From Stutzerimonas stutzeri (GTDB taxonomy: Bacteria > Pseudomonadota > Gammaproteobacteria > Pseudomonadales > Pseudomonadaceae), in the NCBI RefSeq assembly GCF_013522825.1, contig NZ_JAAMQZ010000021.1, positions 20,300 to 84,299 on the forward strand: DNA of 64,000 nucleotides, written 5' to 3'. The notes beneath the pieces are model-generated. The model saw only the letters and a program-made list of their open reading frames with translations, searched no databases and had not been told where the DNA came from. Of the stretch, positions 18,737 through 26,396 are shown in pieces (positions within the stretch are counted from its first letter, which is position 1; each line of letters begins with the position of its first letter). Position numbers and translations under genes: made by a program.

Positions 18737-19240
18737 TCAGGGTTTGATGGTAAGGGTGATGGTGCCCAGCTCGGTGGCACCCTGGGCGCTGGCTGTCGAA
18801 GCCTGCGGCCAGGTGAAGGGCACGCGCAGCAGCTCGCGGCCACCCACTTCACGCACGGCCTCCACCACCAGGTTGTAATCGCCGTCTGCCAATGCCTTGA
18901 GCGGTGCGTCGCTGCCCTTGTAGTTCAACTGGTGGGTGCCCACTGCGCGGGTTGCCGCCGAGACGCCGTCAACCGGCATTTCCAGGCTGCGGCCACTGCG
19001 ACGCCACCACTGGCGCAGGTCCTTGAGCCATTTCTCGCCTTCCTTGTCTTTCAGCTTCAGGTCGTACCAGACCGTCAGGTCGGCGACATGGCTTTGGTCC
19101 GGCTTTTCCAGCCAGATGGCCACGTACGGGCGGTGGTATTCGGCAACCTGCAGACGCGGGATTTCCACATCGATCTGCATATCGGCCGCCATCAGCGGCG
19201 CGCTGAGCAGCGCAAGGGGTAACAACAAGCGTTTACGCAT
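18737..19240 (-). CDS. Periplasmic DUF2271 protein
   Basis: This 167-residue protein begins MRKRLLLPLALLSAPLMAAD, a signal peptide. The mature domain has the DUF2271 hallmark EYHRPYVAIWLEKPDQSHVA, then LTVWYDLKLKDKEGEKWLKD, followed by RQWWRRSG, DGVSAATR and a C-terminal TITLTIKP strand. Members accompany PepSY and DUF4198 genes beside TonB receptors. It sits 9 bp after the PepSY gene and 15 bp before the DUF4198 gene, so translation is probably coupled. Its biochemical function is not established; a periplasmic partner of the PepSY protein is a reasonable inference. Confidence 0.87.
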   Translation of the reverse strand: MRKRLLLPLALLSAPLMAADMQIDVEIPRLQVAEYHRPYVAIWLEKPDQSHVADLTVWYDLKLKDKEGEKWLKDLRQWWRRSGRSLEMPVDGVSAATRAVGTHQLNYKGSDAPLKALADGDYNLVVEAVREVGGRELLRVPFTWPQASTASAQGATELGTITLTIKP

Positions 19241-19249
19241 GACACATCC

Positions 19250-19843
19250 TTAATGAATGAACAGCAGCGCCAGTAACAGCGGAATCACCAGCCCGGCCCC
19301 GACCAGTGGCCAGGTCGTCGGTCGACCACCCGCATGCCGTTGCAGCAGCAACAACCCGGTGAGGCTGAAGACCACGCAGGCTGCGGCGAAAATATCGATG
19401 AACCAGCTCCAGGCCGTGCCGGTATTGCGGCCCTTGTGCAGGTCGTTGAGGTAGGAAATCCAGCCACGGTCGGTGGACTCGTATTCGAGTTCGCCGGTTT
19501 CCAGTACCAGGCTCAACCAGGCGTCGCCACCCGGACGGGGCAGGGCGACATACAGCTCGCCATCGCTCCATTCCGCATCACGGCCAGCAAGGTCGATGCC
19601 CAGCTCCTGTTCGAGCCAGCCGCGCAAATCGTTTGGCAGCCCCACACCTGGTTGATCGCTCAACAACTGTTGTTGCAGGGATTCGGGCAATGAAGCCGTA
19701 TGCTCGATGATCTTCGGTTTGGCTTCGATCTGCGCGGCGTGGTTGAGCGTGATTCCGGTCACCGCAAACAACAACATGCCCACCAGGCACAGCGCAGAGC
19801 TGATCCAGTGCCATTGGCGCAGGGTGCCGAGCCAGAGTTGCAT
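19250..19843 (-). CDS. PepSY-associated transmembrane protein
   Basis: This protein has 197 residues and three predicted helices (about 13-34, 144-167 and 176-196) with a periplasmic PepSY-like domain between the first two. Conserved-looking histidines at helix ends are H12 (RQWHW), H35 (TLNHA), H136 (NDLHKGRNTG) and H170, placed like haem or iron ligands in PepSY_TM ferric reductases. The motif LNDLHKGRNTGTAWSWFIDI is typical of the family. It is first in a four-gene unit with its own promoter candidate and lies behind the TonB receptor. In related genomes this domain is fused to the flavin reductase found at 16188-17723. Confidence 0.88.
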   Translation of the reverse strand: MQLWLGTLRQWHWISSALCLVGMLLFAVTGITLNHAAQIEAKPKIIEHTASLPESLQQQLLSDQPGVGLPNDLRGWLEQELGIDLAGRDAEWSDGELYVALPRPGGDAWLSLVLETGELEYESTDRGWISYLNDLHKGRNTGTAWSWFIDIFAAACVVFSLTGLLLLQRHAGGRPTTWPLVGAGLVIPLLLALLFIH

Positions 19844-19872
19844 GATTGTCCTTGAGTACGGTTGGTGACTGG

Positions 19873-19902
19873 ATTCTAAGAGGCTTTCGGACTGAATGTT
19901 AA
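19873..19902 (-). promoter_or_regulatory. Candidate sigma-70 promoter of the PepSY-reductase operon
   Basis: On the reverse strand TTAACA (19902-19897) and TAGAAT (19878-19873), each matching five of six consensus bases, are separated by 18 bp. The expected start of transcription is about 20-25 nt before the PepSY ATG. This suggests the operon can be expressed independently of the receptor. Confidence 0.5.
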
Positions 19903-19955
19903 GGATTTACAAACAGCATACATTCGCGTCTTTGTCGCATGGCGGCCTGATGCAG

Positions 19956-19993
19956 ATATGGCCAGGCCGGAGAGAACTCCGGCCTGGCCATAT
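19956..19993. terminator. Perfect 17-bp hairpin between receptor and PepSY genes
   Basis: ATATGGCCAGGCCGGAG (19956-19972), loop AGAA, CTCCGGCCTGGCCATAT (19977-19993), begins 12 bases after the receptor stop codon. It has no T-tract on the reverse strand, so it may stabilise the receptor mRNA end or stop transcription inefficiently. Confidence 0.6.
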
Positions 19994-20005
19994 TGCATCG
20001 CTGAA

Positions 20006-22231
20006 TCAGAAGGTGATGTTGGCGGAGAGCCAGAAGCGACGGCCTTCTTCCAGGGTGCCGGTGGTCGACTGGGCTGTTTGTGTGTAGTACGAAGCCCAGC
20101 CGGTAGTGGAGCCGGAGGTGTAGCTTTCTCCGTCGAGGAAGTCCTTGTCGAACAGGTTGTAGATGGTGGCGTTGAGCGTTACGTTCTCTGAGGCGCGGAA
20201 TGAGCCGCCCAGGTGGAACACTTCATAGGCTTTGAGATCTCCGACCTGATCCATGAGATCCTGATTTACCGTGGTCAGAGTCGTGTAGCGTTGATTGAAG
20301 CGTGCTCGCTCACCTCGGTATTCCCCTTTGAACCACAGGTTCAGGCGATCGGTCGCTTCCCAGTTGAGGCTGGCATGTGCCATGTGTTTCGGAGTGTTGG
20401 TCAGAGGAGCTCCCTTGTCATCCCCACTTTTCTGTTCGCTGTCGGTGTAGGTGTAGTTGCCCGAGAGCGACCAGGCAGGTGCGAATTGCCAGCGGCCTGC
20501 CAGTTCTATGCCCTGGGTTTCCGCTTCGCCGATATTCACGTTCTGGGCGAAGTTTTCCTGCAGGAAACTGCTACCAAGATCCACGCAGCCAGGCTGGTTG
20601 GGGTTCGTTGGATAATTACAGTTGGGCAGAGGGGTGCCGCTGTCGATCTTGTCCTTGAACTTGGTGTGGAACAGCGTGGCGTTGGCGCTGAAGCCTGCCA
20701 GATTGTCGTAGTAGGCCCCGAACTCGGTGTTGGTGGTGATTTCCGGGTCCAGGTCCGGACTGCCGATGGTTATGGTGCGGCCCTGGCCGCTTACACCGTT
20801 GATACCGCCATGCAATTGATTGAGGGTCGGTGTTTTGTAGCCTCGGCTTACTCCGCCCTTGAGCGTCCAGCTTTCGTTGGTATTCCAGACCAGATAGGCG
20901 CGTGGGCTGATATGACCGCCGAAGGCTTCGTGATCTTCGTAACGGGCGCCCAGGGTCAAGGCCAGGTCATCGCGTAGACGCCACTCGTCTTCGATGAACA
21001 GAGCCCATGAGGTCTGCTGGAATTTTTCGGCTGCAATGCCATCCTCGACCTCCGCATCCCAATATTGGGCGCCGATGGTGGCGATATGTGATTCGCCGAC
21101 AGGCGCGACCAGCTTGGTGTCGAATATCAGATCGGTAGATTTCAGCTTGCGGTCATTGCCTCCCACGATGCTTGGGTAACCGCTATAGGGGGTGCCTAGA
21201 GTACCGGGAATAGTACGTCCTAGAGTTTCGGTGGTGTTGTGGGTAAGAGTGCTGTCCAGTGTGCCGAAACCGAGACGTCCGGTATGCGTCAAGGCGAACT
21301 GATCGCGTTCGAAACGCAGCTCGTCCTTGTAGCCATTGATAGTCGCCGGTGCATCTACGGTGCAACCGCCGATGGCATTGCCACCAGACTTCCCATCCAG
21401 GGTTCCGAGCTGGCAGTCATCATTGTTATAGACCTGCCGACCGCGCTCGAAATCAAGGGAAAAATCGTGATCTTCATGGGGGGTCAGCGTCAATCGAGTG
21501 CCGAAGTTGGTGTTGCGCCCTTCAACGGGTGCTGCGCCGCGTTTGCTGACAGTGGTGTCGTTATCGAAGCTCAGGTCTGTCTCGCTACGGTCGTAAATGC
21601 TACCGCGTACTGCCAACCCCAGCAGGCCATCGATCAGCGGACCGCTGGCGTAAAGGCTGGCCTTGCTGGCATCGCCATAGTCGCGGTTGTCCTGATAGGT
21701 ATGGTCAAGACTCAGCGAGCCGCCCCATTCCTCGGCGACCTTCTTGGTAATGATATTGACCACGCCACCCATGGCATCGGAACCGTAGAGCGTGGACATC
21801 GGGCCACGGATCACTTCGATACGCTCGATGGCCGACATCGGCGGCATGAAACTGGTAGAGGTTTCATTGAAACCGTTTGGCGTGACATTACCGGCAGTGT
21901 TTTGTCGGCGTCCGTCGATGAGTATCAGGGTGTACTCGCTGGGCAAGCCACGAATGCTGATGTTCAATCCACCGGTCTTGCCTGCACCCTGGCGTACGTC
22001 GATGCCTTCCACATCTTCCAGCGCTTGCGCCAGGTTACCAAAACGCTTCTGCTGCAGATCTTCCTGAGTGATCACACTGATGCTCGCCGGAGCGTCGGTG
22101 ATCTTCTGCTCGAAACCGGAAGCACTGACAACCATCGTGTCCAGGTTTACCGGATTGGTTTCAGCGAGAACGGGCAGGCTGCAGCCGATAAGAGCGATGG
22201 CCAGTGCCGAACGGGTGGAAGGGACGTACAT
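20006..22231 (-). CDS. TonB-dependent siderophore receptor, FepA/CirA type
   Basis: This 741-residue protein has a signal peptide (MYVPSTRSALAIALIGCSLP ending VLA), a TonB box near LDTMVVSASG, a plug with GKTGGLNISIRGLPSEYTLI, IDGRRQNT and MSAIERIEVIRGPMSTLYG, then DAMGGVVNIITKK, and a 22-strand-type barrel ending in Phe (WLSANITF). The plug signature is that of catecholate receptors such as FepA, PfeA and CirA. Two cysteine pairs occur in predicted extracellular loops (DDCQLGT/GGCTVD and PNCNY/PGCVD), as in FepA-like proteins. The ATG at 22231 follows AAGGATCCGCGC. A Fur-like site is about 40 bp upstream. It is the uptake component for the reductase operon behind it. Confidence 0.93.
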   Translation of the reverse strand: MYVPSTRSALAIALIGCSLPVLAETNPVNLDTMVVSASGFEQKITDAPASISVITQEDLQQKRFGNLAQALEDVEGIDVRQGAGKTGGLNISIRGLPSEYTLILIDGRRQNTAGNVTPNGFNETSTSFMPPMSAIERIEVIRGPMSTLYGSDAMGGVVNIITKKVAEEWGGSLSLDHTYQDNRDYGDASKASLYASGPLIDGLLGLAVRGSIYDRSETDLSFDNDTTVSKRGAAPVEGRNTNFGTRLTLTPHEDHDFSLDFERGRQVYNNDDCQLGTLDGKSGGNAIGGCTVDAPATINGYKDELRFERDQFALTHTGRLGFGTLDSTLTHNTTETLGRTIPGTLGTPYSGYPSIVGGNDRKLKSTDLIFDTKLVAPVGESHIATIGAQYWDAEVEDGIAAEKFQQTSWALFIEDEWRLRDDLALTLGARYEDHEAFGGHISPRAYLVWNTNESWTLKGGVSRGYKTPTLNQLHGGINGVSGQGRTITIGSPDLDPEITTNTEFGAYYDNLAGFSANATLFHTKFKDKIDSGTPLPNCNYPTNPNQPGCVDLGSSFLQENFAQNVNIGEAETQGIELAGRWQFAPAWSLSGNYTYTDSEQKSGDDKGAPLTNTPKHMAHASLNWEATDRLNLWFKGEYRGERARFNQRYTTLTTVNQDLMDQVGDLKAYEVFHLGGSFRASENVTLNATIYNLFDKDFLDGESYTSGSTTGWASYYTQTAQSTTGTLEEGRRFWLSANITF

Positions 22232-22269
22232 GCGCGGATCCTTTTTGTTGAGAATCATTCCGGCGCGCA

Positions 22270-22284
22270 TGATAGTTATTCGCG
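22270..22284 (-). promoter_or_regulatory. Fur-box-like sequence upstream of the catecholate receptor
   Basis: TGATAGTTATTCGCG matches TGATAATnATTATCA at 10 of 14 positions and lies about 40 bp before the receptor start, in a region with TTGTAA and AT-rich -10-like bases. The 22232-22563 gap otherwise holds only repeats. Confidence 0.4.
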
Positions 22285-22459
22285 AATAGGAATTCCTTAC
22301 AAAAGATTTACCAAGATGGCTATTTGCTCATGCGGTCGGGCTGAAAAGCCCGGCGCGCAAGAGTTCCAGTAATTGTATCTAGGTGTGACAAGGTGTTGTA
22401 AGTGCAATGGCAACAGCCTGAGCCGAGCAAGCAGCTCTTGCAGCTGACCCGCGCGAACG

Positions 22460-22490
22460 TCGGATTACGCCTTCGGCTAATCCAGCCTAC
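22460..22490. repeat. GGATTA hairpin repeat, single copy
   Basis: CGGATTACGCCTTCGGCTAA followed by TCCAGCCTAC, the same module as at 5341 and 46606, lies behind the end of the SIMPL gene and ahead of the receptor promoter. Confidence 0.75.
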
Positions 22491-22516
22491 AAAAGCCTTG
22501 GCCGTATGATTCGCTT

Positions 22517-22560
22517 GTTCGTCCAGCTGTTCAGCCTCCAGCGCTTTTATCGGCTTTTAC
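22517..22560. repeat. Half copy of the GCTGGAGGCTGG inverted repeat family
   Basis: TTCGTCCAGCTGTTCAGCCTCC followed by AGCGCTTTTATCGGCTTTT is the right arm of the family described at 1312, 44332, 46395 and 61528; I see no matching left arm. It lies 3 bases from the SIMPL stop codon. Confidence 0.65.
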
Positions 22561-22563
22561 TTG

Positions 22564-23256
22564 TTATGGCATCAGCACTTCGATGACGCCGTCGGCATTG
22601 ACGCTGACCTGGCGAGTGCCAGCCTCGATTTCCGGTGTCGCCATGGCATCCATGCTCTTCATCGCCATGGCGCGCATCACTGGCTGATAACCGCCGCCAC
22701 TGCCGAGGTTGAGATTGACGATCCGGTAGTCGCTGCCGCCCAGTGCTTCGGTGGCCAGTTGTGCTCTGGCGCGAAATGCAGCGATGGCATCCTTGAGCAG
22801 GGCATCTTCGTTCTGTTTGCGGATCGCGTCGGAGACGCTGAAGTGCATGCTGCCCATCTTCAGGTCCTGCATCAACTCGCCGGTGAGCTTGGAAAGGGCG
22901 GCGAAGTCACCGCTCTCAAGACGCAGTTCGGCTCGTTCGCGCCAGGCGGTGATCTGCTGGCCTTTTTCCTCGTAGACCGGATAGCTGCTACGGCTGCCCT
23001 GGTTGACGAGGACACCCTTGGACTGGCGGGCACGTTGCAGCGCCCGGTTCATCACTTGGGTGGTCTGGGCGGCGAGTTGCGCCGGGTCCTGATGCTGGGC
23101 TTCGCTGTAGAGCGTGACATGCATACGGTCGTGGGCCACTTCGCTGGTGGCTTCGGCGCGCAGGGATATCTGGTTGTAGCGCTGGTCGTCGGCGACGACC
23201 GGGAGGCAGGCCAGGCAGGCCAGTAAAGCGACTGGACGGGCAAAAGAGGCAGACAT
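22564..23256 (-). CDS. SIMPL (DUF541) periplasmic protein
   Basis: This protein of 230 residues starts at the ATG at 23256, which is preceded by AGGAGCCGTC and gives a signal peptide (MSASFARPVALLACLACLPV ending VA). The mature part has the SIMPL pattern: ISLRAEATSEVAHDRMHVTL, NRALQRARQSKGVLVNQGS, YPVYEEKGQQITAWRERAEL and a C-terminal VSVNADGVIEVLMP. SIMPL-domain proteins are oligomeric periplasmic or outer-membrane-associated proteins (BP26 family) with a poorly known, stress-linked role. It diverges from the roxS gene and is probably monocistronic. Confidence 0.88.
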   Translation of the reverse strand: MSASFARPVALLACLACLPVVADDQRYNQISLRAEATSEVAHDRMHVTLYSEAQHQDPAQLAAQTTQVMNRALQRARQSKGVLVNQGSRSSYPVYEEKGQQITAWRERAELRLESGDFAALSKLTGELMQDLKMGSMHFSVSDAIRKQNEDALLKDAIAAFRARAQLATEALGGSDYRIVNLNLGSGGGYQPVMRAMAMKSMDAMATPEIEAGTRQVSVNADGVIEVLMP

Positions 23257-23405
23257 GACGGCTCCTGAATAGGTGTGCACCGGGATGCGGGCTTGTGACT
23301 TTATCCCGTTGTGAATGGTTGCGCAGATTTTCCATGCGTCTCATTGCCGCAGACAGGGTGCCTTACGGGGCGCTTGGTTATACTCGCGAATCGATTGGAG
23401 ACCCC

Positions 23406-24662
23406 ATGTACGCATCCGTTCAACTGCTGTCGGCAAGCCGGCAGAATCTTCGTCTGCTCACCCTGATTCGCATCCTTGTGCTTGCCGCCCAAGCCGGGGC
23501 GGTGGGCCTTGCCTATGCCACACAACTGGTTGCGCTGCCATGGCTGCATCTGGGGGTGACGCTGGCCATTTCGGGCCTGATCTGTCTGGTGACCGCGCTG
23601 CGGCTACGAGGCCCCTGGCCTGTGACCGAGCAGGAGTACGCTTTTCATCTGGCGGCCGACCTGCTGATTCACAGTGCCCTGCTGTATTATTCGGGCGGCT
23701 CGACCAATCCGTTCGTGTCCTATTATCTGGTGCCGCTGACCATCGCTGCGGCGACCTTGCCGTGGCTGTATTCGATCGTCCTCTCTGGCCTGGCGCTGGC
23801 CGGGTATACGCTGATGCTGGCCTGGTACGACCCTGTCATCGTGCCGCCGGTCGATCGCACCACGTTGCTGGTCTACGGCATGTGGCTGAGCTTCGCGCTG
23901 GCCGCTGCGCTGATCACCTTTTTCGTCGCGCGCATGGCCGAACAGTTGCGGCGCCAGGAACAGCTCCAGGCCCAGCGCCGCGAGGAAAGCATGCGTGACC
24001 AGCAGTTGCTGGCCGTGGCGACCCAGGCTGCCGGGGCCGCTCATGAGCTGGGTACGCCGCTGGCGACCATGAGCGTGCTGCTCAAGGAGCTGCGCCAGGA
24101 ATACCAGCAGCCGCAACCATTGAATGAAGATCTGGCGCTGCTGCAATCCCAGGTTCAGCTGTGCAAGGAAAGCCTGCGCCAGCTGGTGCGCGCCGCCGAG
24201 GCGGATCGTCGCCAGGCCATCGTCGAGCAGAATGCCCGTGAATGGGTGGAGTCGGTGATGCAGCGCTGGCACCTGATGCGACCGGAGGCGACCTATCGCT
24301 TCCAGTGCCTGGGCAAGGGCAGCCCGCCACGGCTGATGCCACCTGCAGACCTGGGACAGTCACTGCTCAATCTGCTGAACAATGCCACCGATGCCAGCCC
24401 GGACGACCTGGATATCCGCCTGGATTGGGACGCGCAATGGATCACGCTGACCATTCGTGACCACGGCGCGGGCGTGCCGCTGGCGATCGCCGAGCAGATC
24501 GGCAGGCCATTCATCACCACCAAGGGCAAGGGGTTCGGTCTGGGACTATTTCTCAGTCAGGCGAGCGTGACACGTGCCGGCGGGACTGTGAAACTCTACA
24601 ATCACGAAGATGGCGGCGCGCTGACCGAATTGAGGCTGCCGCACGGCTCGGTACGGGCCTGA
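23406..24662 (+). CDS. roxS: Redox-sensing histidine kinase RoxS (RegB/PrrB family)
   Basis: This protein has 418 residues. Six membrane helices fill residues 20-175, with the quinone-binding motif GGSTNPF at 97-103. The dimerisation box AAHELGTPLATM holds phospho-acceptor H213, and C253 (QLCKES) corresponds to the redox-active cysteine of RegB. The ATPase lobe shows NLLNNATDASPD (N box), RDHGAGVP (G1) and GKGFGLGLFL (G2). RegB-type kinases adjust respiration and terminal oxidases to redox state; pseudomonad RoxS also responds to cyanide. The ATG at 23406 starts MYASVQLLSAS. The cognate regulator follows after 34 bp. Confidence 0.95.
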   Translation: MYASVQLLSASRQNLRLLTLIRILVLAAQAGAVGLAYATQLVALPWLHLGVTLAISGLICLVTALRLRGPWPVTEQEYAFHLAADLLIHSALLYYSGGSTNPFVSYYLVPLTIAAATLPWLYSIVLSGLALAGYTLMLAWYDPVIVPPVDRTTLLVYGMWLSFALAAALITFFVARMAEQLRRQEQLQAQRREESMRDQQLLAVATQAAGAAHELGTPLATMSVLLKELRQEYQQPQPLNEDLALLQSQVQLCKESLRQLVRAAEADRRQAIVEQNAREWVESVMQRWHLMRPEATYRFQCLGKGSPPRLMPPADLGQSLLNLLNNATDASPDDLDIRLDWDAQWITLTIRDHGAGVPLAIAEQIGRPFITTKGKGFGLGLFLSQASVTRAGGTVKLYNHEDGGALTELRLPHGSVRA

Positions 24663-24696
24663 TCACTGACGTGACCCAATCGCGAGGAATGCATAG

Positions 24697-25257
24697 ATGA
24701 CCGAAGAGCTGCAGCACGACGGCGAAGATCAGCCCCATCTGCTGCTGGTGGATGATGACCCGACCTTTACCCGTGTCATGGCGCGTGCCATGAGTCGTCG
24801 GGGGTTGCACGTCAGCATCGCCGGTTCGGCAGAGGAAGGACTGGAGATGGCCCGGCAGGAAACGCCCGATTACGCGGTGCTGGACCTCAAGATGGAAGGT
24901 GACTCGGGGCTGGTGCTGCTGCCCAAGCTGCTGGAACTGGACCCGGAAATGAAGGTGCTGATCCTGACCGGCTATTCGAGTATCGCCACGGCGGTCGAAG
25001 CCATCAAACGTGGTGCCTGCAACTACCTGTGCAAGCCCGCCGATGCCGATGATGTTCTGGCTGCATTGCTCTCTCGGCATGCCGATCTGGACACGCTGGT
25101 CCCGGAGAACCCGATGTCGGTGGATCGCCTGCAGTGGGAACACATCCAGCGCGTGCTGGGCGAGCATGACGGCAATATTTCCGCCACCGCCCGTGCGCTG
25201 GGCATGCATCGGCGTACCCTGCAGCGTAAGCTGCAGAAAAGGCCTGTAAGACGCTAG
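24697..25257 (+). CDS. roxR: Response regulator RoxR (RegA/PrrA family)
   Basis: This protein has 186 residues. The receiver domain shows the acidic pocket VDDD (18-21), phospho-acceptor D63 (VLDLKM), T91 region ILTGYSS and K113 (LCKPAD). A short linker (PENPMSVDRLQWEHI) leads to a Fis-like helix-turn-helix, NISATARALGMHRRTLQRKL, characteristic of the RegA/PrrA/ActR group. It acts as the DNA-binding partner of RoxS in the cytoplasm, presumably controlling terminal oxidase and related genes. It is co-transcribed with roxS. Hairpin repeats follow directly after the stop codon. Confidence 0.95.
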   Translation: MTEELQHDGEDQPHLLLVDDDPTFTRVMARAMSRRGLHVSIAGSAEEGLEMARQETPDYAVLDLKMEGDSGLVLLPKLLELDPEMKVLILTGYSSIATAVEAIKRGACNYLCKPADADDVLAALLSRHADLDTLVPENPMSVDRLQWEHIQRVLGEHDGNISATARALGMHRRTLQRKLQKRPVRR

Positions 25258-25262
25258 CCTGA

Positions 25263-25420
25263 TCGTCGGGTTATGCCTTTGCAGGTCGGATTACGCTTCA
25301 CCAACCCGACGAGCGATCTCCGGTCTTCTGATCGTCGGATTACGCCTGCGGCTAATTCGACCTACGAAAGCGGGCTCTGCGCTGTGTAGGTCGGGTTAGG
25401 CTTTACCAACCCGACGAGCG
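25263..25420. repeat. Compound hairpin repeats behind roxR
   Basis: Two modules alternate: GTCGGATTACGCCTGCGGCTAA (near 25333) and variants of GTCGGGTTAGGCTTTACCAACCCGAC. Four recognisable units fill the roxR to AEC-transporter gap. No gene is seen. Confidence 0.75.
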
Positions 25421-25451
25421 ACTTTCAGCCTCCCACACTCCGAGCCCATCC

Positions 25452-26393
25452 ATGCCTTCCCTTGTCGTTCAGACGCTGAGCGTTACCGCTCCGGTATTCG
25501 CAATGCTCTTCCTCGGCGTCGTGCTCAGGCGTATCGGCTGGATCGACAGCGCCTTTATCGGCAGCGCCTCGACGCTGGTGTTCAAGGGGTGCATGCCGAC
25601 GCTGCTGTTTCTGTCGATTCTTCAGGCCGACCTCAGCGCTGCATTGCAGCCGGCGCTGATCGGCTATTTCGTGCTGGCCAATATCGCCAGCTTCGCACTC
25701 GCCTGGGTCTGGGCGTTGTGGCGTTGCCCGCAGGCCGATCGTGGCGTGTATGTGCAGGGGGCATTTCGCGGCAACAACGGCATCGTTGGGCTGGCACTGG
25801 CGAGCAGCCTGTATGGCGATTACGGACTGTCGCTGGGCAGCGTGCTCGCCGGCGTGGTGATCATCATCTACAACACGCTCTCGGTGGTCGTGCTGGCCAT
25901 CTACAGCCCCGGCGGCAACAGCAGCCTGCGCTCGGTGTGCCTGAGCATTCTGCGCAATCCCTTGATTATCGGTGTGGCGACGGCGATTCCCTTTGCTTAT
26001 TGGCAGGTGACGCTACCGGACTGGCTGCTGACCTCAGCGGGCTATTTTGCCCAGTTGAGCCTGCCGCTGGCGCTGATCTGCATCGGTGGGACCCTGTCGC
26101 TGAGCGCGCTACGGGAAAGCAGTGGCACGGCGATCAGTGCCAGCCTGATGAAGATGATCTGGTTGCCGCTACTGGCCACGCTCGGTGCCTGGCTGTGGGG
26201 GTTTCGCGGAGCCGAGCTGGGCATCCTCTTCCTTTACTTCGCCAGCCCCACGGCGGCGGCGAGTTTCGTCATGGCGCGCGCGGTCAACTCCAACTACCGC
26301 CTGGCGGCGACCATCATCGTGATCACCACGCTGTTTTCGGCGCTCACCATCAATGCGGGTTTGCTGTTGCTGAGCGGGTTGGGCTGGCTTTGA
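25452..26393 (+). CDS. AEC family transporter (auxin efflux carrier-like permease)
   Basis: This is a 313-residue hydrophobic protein with about ten helices, beginning MPSLVVQTLSVTAPVFAMLF. The AEC/BASS-like crossover region is visible as AFRGNNGIVGLALA, and the second repeat has the family segment LPLALICIGGTLSL and FASPTAAASFVMARAV. Bacterial AEC proteins export or import small carboxylates such as malate or malonate; the substrate here is unknown. It stands alone, 194 bp after roxR and tail-to-tail with the antiporter gene, whose stop codon is 3 bp away. Confidence 0.9.
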   Translation: MPSLVVQTLSVTAPVFAMLFLGVVLRRIGWIDSAFIGSASTLVFKGCMPTLLFLSILQADLSAALQPALIGYFVLANIASFALAWVWALWRCPQADRGVYVQGAFRGNNGIVGLALASSLYGDYGLSLGSVLAGVVIIIYNTLSVVVLAIYSPGGNSSLRSVCLSILRNPLIIGVATAIPFAYWQVTLPDWLLTSAGYFAQLSLPLALICIGGTLSLSALRESSGTAISASLMKMIWLPLLATLGAWLWGFRGAELGILFLYFASPTAAASFVMARAVNSNYRLAATIIVITTLFSALTINAGLLLLSGLGWL

Positions 26394-26396
26394 AAA

